Source of the DNA: Welwitschia mirabilis | Taxonomy: Eukaryota > Gnetophyta > Gnetopsida > Welwitschiales | Assembly (NCBI GenBank): GCA_051453625.1 | Contig: JBOZIK010000001.1 | Location: forward strand, 145,618,431 to 145,682,430 | Direction of reading: 5' to 3' | DNA: 64,000 nt | Shown: positions 49,880-59,141 of the stretch, piece by piece | How positions within the stretch are numbered: position 1 is the stretch's first letter | Layout of the letters: each line of letters begins with the position of its first letter | Program-made: the position numbers and the translations under genes | Notes under the pieces: generated by a model | Seen by the model: the letters and a program-made list of their open reading frames with translations, nothing else | What the model was told of the DNA's origin: nothing | Database searches by the model: none

Positions 49880-51302
49880 TGTAGGATCAAGAATCCTAGA
49901 GAGTTGGGGAGGAAGGATGTGAGGTTAGATTCTCCAAATATTCAAATAAACTCATGATAAAAAACTTGCTTAAAATAAAAACTAGAAAACTTATACATAA
50001 AACTGAAAGTATTCTGAAAAAAAACAATGAAAAACATAGAAATAACAATTATGTACACACAAGTTTTATAGTGATTTGGAAAAATCCTCTACTTCACTCT
50101 TGATGATTAGCTTATTACCAAGCCTAATTCAGATCTCTATTAATTCTTCTAGGTATTGTAGGTTCACCTAGAACCTTTACACATGGGATTTTACAGGTCA
50201 AGTCTTAACCTTTCAAATAGATTTTTGCAAGATAATTCTCAACCTTTCTAATGGATTTTTGTAAGCTAAGTCTTAACGTTTCAAATGGACTTTTATATAC
50301 TAAGTCTTAACATTTGAAATGGACTTTTGTAGGCTAAGTCTTAACCTTTAAAAAATTAATAATAATGATAAAATACCTAGGTGCACTAATATCACTCGTT
50401 CTTTGGCTCAATGAAAAATATAGCGCTCTTCTCCTATAAATAAAACAATTTATGAATAATGAAGTACAAATATCTGAGTTTGTATGTAAGGATACAACAT
50501 ATGTCAGCTCATCCTTGACCAAGAATGCAATGCCAAGATAGTACAATGATCAATCACAAGCTTTAATAGTTTGGTAAAAAGTTCTACAATGATTTCTCTT
50601 TTGGATATTTATAATAGAAAACCACTTTCAATAGTTATAAAATAGCTACATAATGGATATAAAATTTTTATTTTCATTCTGACTGGTTGACTCCTCAAAC
50701 ATCCAATTGACTTCTCCTAGTGTCATTACTTAAACAAGTCACCTGACTAAACTATTCAATCATCCTAATTTCTTATAGCTTCATGTTTAGTTGACCCCTT
50801 AGGGCCTCATCAACCACTGATCCAGTCATCTGCATATCTCTCTTGTCATCCACTTGATCCTGATAAAATCCATTCTAGTTTTCTGCTTCAGGTCCGGTCA
50901 ATCCCTTAAGTGCTTAATCAAATTTTTGATGCAGTTCAGAGATATTAGATGCACAATTGTCAAGTCTAGTCGATCCCTCATAGGCCTAGTTAATATCTTG
51001 ATAATCAATTTAGGAGAAATGATTCTCAAGTTTATAGATCTGGTCGACCCCTCAAAAGTCTAGTTAATTCCTTTCAATTTAATCCAATTTTGATAATTTA
51101 CTCTAGATGCAATTGACCTCTTAGAAATCCAGTCAATCCCTTAAGAGAGTAATAAAACTTATCAAGTTTTAGTAATCAAAATATGGCATTCAAGGCTTTA
51201 GCTTCTGACCTATAAGTAATCAATATTTTTTGCATAAGATACATAAATTTTGATTCATAGGAAACATTAATTTAATGTTAATTGGTAATACATAATCTAA
51301 TA
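49880..51302 (-). repeat. TE5 3' LTR (1423 bp)
   Basis: Pairs with 55399-56811 over its whole length. It contains five ~34-bp minisatellite units at about 50185-50345, and a zone of repeated TCGACC or TCAATCCCTT words near 50690-51150. The inner end TAATA corresponds to TAACA in the partner. Confidence 0.92.
50185..50345. repeat. 34-bp minisatellite x5 in TE5 3' LTR
   Basis: Units share the pattern GACTTTTGTAGGCTAAGTCT followed by TAACCTTTCAAATG. Five units are also present in the other LTR at about 55690-55865. Confidence 0.85.
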
Positions 51303-51307
51303 ATATT

Positions 51308-51316
51308 CCCCTTTGA
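51308..51316 (-). other. TE5 polypurine tract
   Basis: Minus strand TCAAAGGGG, five bases inside the 3' LTR edge, the normal place and form for Copia elements. Confidence 0.85.
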
Positions 51317-51830
51317 CATTGATGGCAAATATTTTCTTAGTTATAAAATATGCAAATTTAGAAAACTTCCCCTTACAAAATGCCTATTTGGTCTTTGCAA
51401 AAATATTAAACCTTCTAATATCAAATGTAGACATTTTCATAAAATTAAATTTATGCTATGATTAAAATAATTTAAGGTGCAATTTTGGAGACATAACAAA
51501 ATTCTAAAATTTTTATGAGAAAAACATTTATGAGAAGCAACAACATTTTGATCAAGCATTATTTAGCATCCTTGAAATAAATCAAAATTTTGGTTCATAG
51601 AAAATAAAGATGCACTATAAATTTTGGATAGAAATAATAAAACAACAACTTCATTTTTATTTCATTAAAATAAGTAGTACAAAGTAAAAGTTCTCATCAA
51701 GAGTAAACTACATGTAAAAGTTCATAAGTAACATAATTAATTCTTCCCTTTTTTATATTAATAACAAAGAAGAAAACTACACCAAGTAAGAAATAAAAGA
51801 TACAAACATGAAGGAAAAGATTTAGTCTAA
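51317..51830 (-). other. TE5 3' non-coding region
   Basis: AT-rich and without ORFs. It lies between the acidic-tail coding sequence and the polypurine tract. Confidence 0.6.
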
Positions 51831-52811
51831 TTCCTCTTCTTCTTCTTCTTCATCTTCTTCATTATTCCTTCTAAATCTTCTTCTTCCTCTTCCTCTTCTT
51901 TGACTTTCTTCTAAGATGAACTTCTAGCTTTCTTAGAAGTGTCAGTAATCTCACACCTAGGTATAATAAGAGATTCCTTCATGTGCCTGGTATGACAGTC
52001 AATTCACCTTAGTTATGAGAGTGCTTTTTTTTTCTGGAGAGGCTTCCTTAGGAGAAGGTAATTTAGAGGTCTTCTTTGAAGGTGAAAAGATATGCATTAA
52101 GAGAACATCACATGCCCAATGGGTGATAGGGGTTTAAGTACTTTAATCTTGGGATAAAAGGTCACACAATAATGATAACACATATTAGCTATCAAAATAG
52201 AGTAGTGTAAAGACCTAGTTCTATGATATTACAACTGAGAAACTATATTCTTTAATATAATGGCAGGGATATCAATGGAGTACCCAGTCCCGACCAAATA
52301 CATTAAATAGACCTTATAGTTAAAGGCATTATCACAATAACCTTCCAAAAGAAAAAATTTATAAGTAAAAACTAAATGAAGAAAGTGGTATTTAAGATTA
52401 AGAAAAGAAGTAGAAAAGATATGCTTCTAGTTATGGAAATTATCATAAATCTCCATTATAACTACTTCCTTGTCTTCTATAGAGGCCCAAAGAGGTGAAA
52501 CTCCTCATAGTCTCCTCTAGATAGATTAGTAACAGACACAATAAAGTTTGTAGTGATCTTCATCCTTTTCCCAAAACTAGGGTTTCAAGGGTTCTAGAGT
52601 CAAGATTATAAGATTCATTATGATAGAAAATTCTACTAAGAAAAGGATAAGATGGACCTGACACATTAAGAAAATAAGATAAATCCTAATCTTGTAAGAG
52701 CTATATCATATCTTTAAGCTCTCTAAGCTCTAGTGTAGTAATAGATCTCTCCTGACAGATTGGCTTCTTCTCAAACTTTTTAGAGAACTTTTCTATGGAA
52801 TCTTCAGACAT
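51830..52811 (-). pseudogene. TE5 ORF2: plant-transposon-like (Transposase_32-type) protein, nearly complete
   Basis: Starts MSEDSIEKFSKKFEKKPICQ at 52811. It continues ERSITTLELRELKDMI, stop, YFLNVSGPSYPFLSRIFYHN near 52640 and VLGKRMKITTNFIVSVTNL near 52560. After one frameshift near 52490 it goes on: ASIEDKEVVIMEIYDN, NLKYHFLHLVFTYKFFLLEG near 52370, YLMYLVGTGYSIDIPAII near 52290 and LHYSILIANMCYHYCV near 52190. The tail near 51840-51960 is very acidic (about seven Glu in a row) and then Lys-rich. Three or four CAG/CAA-type stops and one frameshift are the only breaks seen. The family pattern is that of putative plant transposon proteins; function unknown. Confidence 0.7.
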
Positions 52812-53430
52812 GATTTGGTAGAAATAAGAGGGTTCTCTAGTTGGAACTTCTTATTTCTTCTTCTAGAATGTTCTTTAGCATTACAACTTTTTTGTAAGAG
52901 CTTGAAGAAAAAATAAATCTAAAAAAATTTCTAGATCTGAAACAAAAATTGAGCTAAAATATAATGAAAAGAGTTTAGGTGCCTTTTTATTTTATAGAAA
53001 AGGTTGATTAGGGTGATTTTAAAAAAGAAATCAAGTCCACCAATGGTACTTCCTCACTGTAACCTTAGGTCCAGTGGACCTAACATAGTTCTGATGGACC
53101 TATCAAGATGTGAGTTTATAGTACTAAAAGAGGTCTAAGTGACTAGTCTTCTAAGCTAGTTAACTGATCATATCTAATGGATAAATCACAAATCTAGTCA
53201 ATTGCCCTACAATCAGCCAGAGGATGGTGATTTAATTGCCAGTTCATTTTGGTGACCAAGAAAAATATCATAATTTTAGAGTTTCATAATAGTATCTACT
53301 AGTTGATGTTCTATTTTAACAAAATTTAAAGTATTATTTCCTCTCTAAACTTTGTAATTAACATGATTGGCTCATTTATAACACAAATTTATGTAAGCAT
53401 CACGAAAAAAATAATATACAAAAATTGACT
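52812..53430 (-). other. TE5 linker between gag-PR and ORF2, unresolved
   Basis: No integrase or RT motif in any frame. It contains GTCCAGTGGACC, a perfect 12-bp palindrome, near 53070, and TCAATTGCCC-type words like those in the TE5 LTR. This is where Copia pol has been replaced or lost. Confidence 0.5.
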
Positions 53431-53439
53431 GATTTATCC

Positions 53440-53680
53440 TATAAACATCGTCTATTATTTTTTCTCTAAGGATAACATCATTTGATTTTCCATGCAAAAT
53501 TTAACATTTAGATTTATCAAAAACTAATTTGTAATCCTTTTCACATATTTAACTAATATCTTTTATTTTTTCTCTTCTATTATCCTCAAAGATGACTTCT
53601 CTTCCATCAAAGTTGATCAAATGTTTAAAATTTGATGTGTCTCCCATCATGTGTCTAGGTACTAGCTCCTACCATTTGAG
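53440..53680 (-). pseudogene. TE5 protease and pre-integrase remnant
   Basis: The block at 53675-53640 reads ELVPRHMMGDTSNFKHL, against a Copia pattern of LDSGCSRHMTGD, so the catalytic DSG is lost. It continues REVIFEDNRREKIKDI, then CEKDYKLVFDKSKC near 53510 and VILREKIIDDVY near 53470, which match the stretch between protease and integrase in Sireviruses. The chain then stops, with no integrase core. Confidence 0.75.
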
Positions 53681-53829
53681 ACCTTGAAAGTTGTCTAACT
53701 TAAGAGATTTTTAAGATTATTAGCTTTCACTCACTTAGTGTTTTTAGACTTATGTGATATACCTCTTTTTGAAATAAATTTAAATGGAAAATAGCTAATT
53801 AAATTCGAAAATAACATTAACTTTCTAGC

Positions 53830-55300
53830 AGTGCAAAAGAGTTTTGAATGTCTTATCTTTTTACAAAAATGATAAGTAGTAACTTTGTAAATGAACTTAC
53901 TTTGCCAAGTTACTAGTTTTTTTTGACCTTGTGAATTTTGAAATACAAAATCAATACCTGAGTTATTATTAGAAAGTTTTTGAACTCTAAGCATTTATTC
54001 TAATTTGAAAAAACCACTAGAAAATTTATTAAGAAAAAAAGATAAATTTTTTACCTGTAACATGAGATCAGAGTTGTCAGATTTGAGCAATTTGTACTTT
54101 GATTTTATTTCATCTTTCTTTTGGGAAGAGATTTTACAACTTATTCAAATAATTTATCCTTCTTGCCAATTTTTCACATTCCTTATATGTTTTTTATAAG
54201 TATTTTCTATTTCATCCTATTCTTCATTAATTATATTCAAGTCATCAAGCTCTAGTGTACTAGCTAAGTTCTAAAGTAAAGGCACAATTGATAAGAAAGA
54301 TACTCTTCTATCTCCATCTAATTCTTGATTCAAATTACTATCATCATCTTCATTTGTAATATTCCATGTTATAACAAATGAAGAATTATTTGATTTTTTG
54401 TGATCTCTTTTGGTGTTTGGTCACTTATTAGTCATATGTTTAAATCCTTTGCAAGAGTAGCATTGGATTTTTTTCCTTTTTTCTTTCTCCTTTTTGTACT
54501 TTGAGTTTTCTTATTTTATGCTTCTACTCAGCTTACCTTCCTTTTTCTTTCTACGCAATAATTTCTTGAACCTTCTTGCTAGGAGAACAACTTCATCATC
54601 ATCTAGTTATTCATCTGACTTCTCAAACCTATATCCTTCCTGCACACAATCCAAGGCAATACTTTTCTTCTTATCTTTAGTAAATTTTAATTCATAAGTT
54701 TGCAAATTACTTAGAATCTCTTTTAGTACTATTGTATTGATGTTCTTACTTTTTTCAATTGCTATAACTTTAGGTTCAAATCTTTTTACAAGAGATATTA
54801 GCGCTTTTTTGACCACTTTTACTTCATCCAAACATTCACCTAGACTTTTCATGAAGTTTATGATGTCTATAAGTCTAGCAAAGAAATCTTATAGGGTCTC
54901 CTCCTCATCCACTTGAATATCTTTAAATCTGAAGATAAGCATTTGAAGCTTGACTTGCTTTACATTGGAAGTTCCTTCATGAGTGACTTTAAGAATACTC
55001 TATGCTTCCTTTACATGATTACATTTTACAATATATTTAAATTAATATGTACAAACTAGAAAAGATATAACATTAAGAACATGGACATCTATGATAGCTT
55101 TGGTTTTATTGGTGGTAGTCCATTGATCTTAGGTATTGGAAACTAGAATGGTATTATCATTTCCATCAAGTTTTGGTAACGTAGGCCAAGTATAACCTTT
55201 ATAAATAACCTCTTCAATATCTGCATCTATGGATCTAAGGAATATACTTATTTTATCTTTCCAATACACATGATTTAATACATTGAATAAAGATGAATGA
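53830..55300 (-). pseudogene. gag: TE5 Sirevirus-like Copia gag, two zinc knuckles
   Basis: From about 55000 on the minus strand: ILKVTHEGTSNVKQVKLQML, then FKDIQVDEEETL, then FFARLIDIINFMKSLGE near 54850. An open block at 54852-54607 continues with KRFEPKVIAIEKSKNINTIV and SNLQTYELKFTKDKKKSIAL. The first knuckle at 54421-54462 reads C-x2-C-x4-H-x4-stop, and the second near 53832-53873 reads Y-x2-C-x4-H-x4-C. FVITW followed by Asp-rich residues near 54350 is a Sirevirus gag hallmark. It is well ordered with few breaks. It forms the particle and binds RNA. Confidence 0.88.
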
Positions 55301-55385
55301 CTAGTAAAAAATCTATTAGAGGGATTACTTATTTTCGAGATCTAGAATCTAGATTAATTAAAATCTAAAAATAAACTTAAATTAT

Positions 55386-55397
55386 CTCTAATACCAA
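55386..55397 (-). other. TE5 primer-binding site, initiator-Met type
   Basis: Minus strand TGGTATTAGAGA, 10 of 12 matches to TGGTATCAGAGC. It lies one base inside the 5' LTR. Confidence 0.88.
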
Positions 55398-55398
55398 A

Positions 55399-56811
55399 TG
55401 TGGGATGAAGAACCCTAGAGAAAGAGATGAATAGGTTCTCAAAATATTCAAATAAACTCATCATATAAAACTTACTTAAAATAAAACACTAGAAAACTTA
55501 TGCATAAAAACAGAAAGTATTTTAAAAAATAAAAACAATGAAAAGCATAGAAATACTGATCATGTGCCCACAAGTCTTATAGTAATTTATGAAAACTTCC
55601 TACTCTACTCTTGATAATTAGCTTATCACCAAGTCTAATTTGGATCTTTGTTAACTCTTCTAGGTATTGTAGATTCACCTCTAATCTTTACACATGGACT
55701 GTTGTAGGCTAAGTCTCAATCTTTTAAATAGCCTTTTGCAGGATAAGTCTTAACATTTTAAATAGACTTTTGCAAGCTAAGTATTAACCTTTCAAATGGA
55801 CTTTTATAGGCTAAGTCTCAACCTTTCAAATAGACTTTTATAGGATAAGTCTCAACCTTTAAAAAATATGATAGTGATGATAAAATACTCAGGTGTATTA
55901 ATATTACTCATTGTTTAGCTTAATGAAAAAGATGAAGCTCTTCTTCTATAAATGAAACAATATACAAATAATGAAGTACAAATATCTAACCTCATATGCA
56001 AAGATATAGTAGATGTCGGCTCATCCTTGGTTAAGAATATAATGCTAAGATAGTACAATGATCAATCAAAAGCTTTAATAGTTTTGCAAAAGATTCTATA
56101 GTGATTTCTCTCTTAGTTATTTATAATGAAAGGCTTTTAGGGTTATTACTATTGAAAATGCGCTTTCAACGGCTACAAATGGCTACATAATAAATATAAA
56201 ATTTTCATATCCATTTTAGCCAATCAACCTCTCAAATGTTTAGTTGATCCCTCTTGGTGCCATGAATTAAATAGGTCATCCAAGTGAATTATCTGGTTGC
56301 CCAAGTTTCTTATGGCTTCATGTCCAATCAATCCCTTGGGATCTAGTCAACCACTTATCCAGTTACTTACATATCTGTTTGGTCACCCACTTGGTCCTAG
56401 TAAAATCCATTTCAGTTTTTTGCATTAGGTCTAGTCAATCCCTTAGGTATTTGGTCAACACCATAATGATTAATTTAGGGATATCAAGTGCACAGTGATT
56501 AGGTCGAGTCGATCCCTTAACAATTAGTTCAAGAGAAATATTTCTCAGGTTCATAAGTTAGGTCAATCCCTCAAAAGTCTAGTCAAATCCTTTGAATTCA
56601 GTTCAATTCTAAGAGTTTGCTTCAAGTGGGATTAATCCCTTAGAAATCCGATCAACCCCTTAAAAGGGTAATAGAACTTATCAGATTTTAGTGCTTAAAA
56701 TGTGGCATTCAAGATGACTTGCAAGTAATTAATATTTTCTATATAAGATATACAAAGTTTTCTTCATAGAAAATATTAATTTGACATCAATTGGTAATAT
56801 ATAATATAACA
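55399..56811 (-). repeat. TE5 5' LTR (1413 bp)
   Basis: Pairs with 49880-51302. It starts TGTGGGATGAAGAACCCTAG and ends ATATAACA. It has the same five 34-bp units at about 55690-55865. Confidence 0.92.
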
Positions 56812-56816
56812 TAACA
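56812..56816. other. TE5 target-site duplication, right copy (TAACA)
   Basis: Identical to 49875-49879. After it the TE2 LTR resumes with TTATTCCTTTGAAATAATTA. Confidence 0.88.
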
Positions 56817-57150
56817 TTATTCCTTTGAAATAATTATAGAGCAAGTCTATTTTCATTAATATTCTTATAATTATTGTTATGGTCATGCTAAATACTAAGG
56901 GCTATGCCTCAATCTTAGCTTAATTCATTGACTTACCATGGTCCTTTTCTTATTTACTCTTACAATATTAAATCACTTTGTGATAGTTAGAAAACTAGTT
57001 CTATGCAAGCTTTATTATTTTAGTTACTATATACTATACTTTAAAAAGAATGAAATTAGAGTTACTTAAAATATAAATTGTAAGAATATTGGTAAAATTT
57101 GGGTTTTTCTCTTTGTTCCATAAACTTATTCCATTAGGAATAACCAAATG
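56817..57150 (+). repeat. TE2 3' LTR, second part
   Basis: Matches 22325-22620 in the TE2 5' LTR (TAATTATAGAGCAAGTCTAT and onward). Similarity fades after about 57100, so the outer end is approximate and no target duplication for TE2 is offered. Confidence 0.72.
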
Positions 57151-58046
57151 ATGTCGTGCTGTAAGTTTTTTGAGTTTGCATTAAGAGCCTATAGTAAACA
57201 TAACAAATCACATAGGTAAGACTTGAGGTATGTTTAAAAAATGGTCTTAGAAATATAATATACAACACATCTTTTAGTATTTGTTTCTTTCTTAATAGCA
57301 TTCCTAAGAGGTATGTTATATCTATAACTTGTACATACTATTATTGAATAAGATGATTGTATATATAAGACCATATAGTTTATTGTTTGATATGGAAACT
57401 TTTGTTCATGATGATCATTTAAGACCTAGATAGTGTTTTGAAAACACCATATTACATGATATTAATAATAAGTACTTAGTCAATATGACTTTTATGTAGT
57501 ATAGTTTCATGATGCTTAAATGGTAATGTAACTATACCTAGTTACATAAGTTTTCTAATCTTTTTACTACATAACACTTTAGGATGTACATCTCATTCAT
57601 GGGCCTGCATGGATATTAAACTTTCATGATTAATAACAAGCTTATAAAAATAAATACCATCACACCTCTCTAAGAGAAATATGAAAGAAATAGCTCTTCC
57701 ATAGTAGACTACTATAATGAATAAAAAAACGTATTTTAACTTATTAATCTAGTTAAATAGAATGTTAATATGATCTCCTCTATTCAGTAGTTTTGTAATA
57801 ATAAGTTATGTCTTTAAAATTTATTAAGTGCCTTATCTTATTAATAAAATATATCATGGCATAGGTTCCATTTTTTATTACCCTTACATAGTAACTTTTA
57901 GACAAGGTACTTTACAAACATAGTACCATTACATGATTATCTCAAAATCATATATAGTATTCTTACTTTTATACTTCATTTAATGGTATATAAACCACGT
58001 ATTAATGGTAGGAGTTGAAACTTATCATAATTGTATTAATTGCCCT
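57151..58046. other. Unassigned AT-rich DNA between TE2 and TE6
   Basis: No ORF, no domain and no clear repeat elsewhere in the window. It may be original host sequence or an older decayed element. Confidence 0.55.
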
Positions 58047-59128
58047 TGTTGTTGTATGTATTTGTGTAAGTGCTAAGCTCAAAAGAATTCTATCATTCAT
58101 AAAATATTGGATATCTCACACAATATGACACCCTAGTATGAGTGGGAGTTAACTCTAAATGTTATATTCACATTGAAAACTATGAGATGAGACTTAAATT
58201 TCTTCTTAAAATAAATATAGAAACCAAAAATAAATAATAATTTAGAAAATAAAGGAATGCAATTCAAGTGCAAAGTACAACTAATCTATAATAGAATGCA
58301 AAAATGGAACTAATACTACTTGCTTTTATCCTTAATAAAGACTACTCTTGATGATCTATATCATCCAAGAAATTGTTATTAGATCAAGGGAAATCATAAA
58401 TCATAAGGGTAATATAACAATCTAACATGAAAATATGAAAGCAAATAAGGTTTTTATATTAAGAAGTAATAAGCATCTGGATTATAAAATAGTTAAGCTT
58501 TAATGGAGGATGCACACCTCTCCATTAAATAAATGTTTGTCTAAAACACTCAAAATGATTTCTTATCCTTTGATCTCCTATCACAAAAATTTCTTGTGCA
58601 ACAAAGATGAGAAGAAGAGTCAAAGGAAAACTTATTTATAGGAAAATATAACCAAAAAAAAAAAATAGAAAGCATAGTAAGACACACTCATTTACAATTC
58701 AAAAATGGATAAAACAATCAAGGGTCACTATCAAAGTTGATTACATATCAGTGTTATTTAAACTATCACCTAGATGACAATGGGAATGATATCTCATTAG
58801 AAAAGATGATTCAAAATGATGACTTAGTAGTCTATGTCAGCATGCAAATGTATCATTGTCCTACCTTGTAGGAACGAAAGAGAAAATGATAGTCTTATTT
58901 AATCATTTTCTTAAGGAGAAACTTAGTATTTTTTTTCATAGTCCTTCTCCAAGACTCTATGCATCAGAATGTGCCTTTAATACATCAAATCTAGGTAAGA
59001 ATCACATATTTTCGAGATTTTCTATTAAATCTCCAAAATCCTTAAAAAATTACACTTAAACCTATATAAAAGTCATGTAAAACAACTCATAAAACCCCAT
59101 CAAATAATCAAAAATTGGCAGCACAACA
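58047..59128 (-). repeat. TE6 3' LTR
   Basis: Resembles both TE3 LTRs in order. It starts TGTTGTTGTATGTATT (TE3: TGTTGTGGTGCATATT) and ends GGCAGCACAACA. The small ORF at 58856-59059 lies in the LTR on the opposite strand and is not credible. Confidence 0.78.
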
Positions 59129-59141
59129 TAGCCTTCCACTT
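59129..59141 (-). other. TE6 polypurine tract
   Basis: Minus strand AAGTGGAAGGCTA, directly against the TGTTGTGCTGCC start of the 3' LTR. Confidence 0.72.

Larger units (their letters stand above)
49880..56811 (-). mobile_element. TE5: Copia-type (Sirevirus-like) element with gag, PR and plant-transposon-like ORF, no pol
   Basis: Minus strand. 5' LTR 55399-56811, PBS 55386-55397, gag with two zinc knuckles 53830-55300, protease-like block 53440-53680, plant-transposon-like ORF about 52095-52811, acidic tail near 51840-51960, polypurine tract 51308-51316 and 3' LTR 49880-51302. It has a perfect 5-bp target duplication, TAACA. The internal part is 4.1 kb, too short for a full Copia pol, and none is visible. 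LTRs are about 85% alike by eye. Confidence 0.9.
21480..57150 (+). mobile_element. TE2: Athila-like Ty3/Gypsy element, interrupted by TE3 (with TE4) and TE5
   Basis: The parts are a 5' LTR (21480-22708), Asp-type PBS (22712-22729), gag (24640-25120), pol (26640-29276 and 45522-45580), a long 3' region (45580-49086) and a 3' LTR (49087-49879 plus 56817 to about 57150). Removing the insertions leaves about 12.5 kb, a usual Athila size. The PBS type, pol sequence and long 3' region support Athila. All coding parts are broken. It is the oldest layer of the nest. The right end is approximate. Confidence 0.82.
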
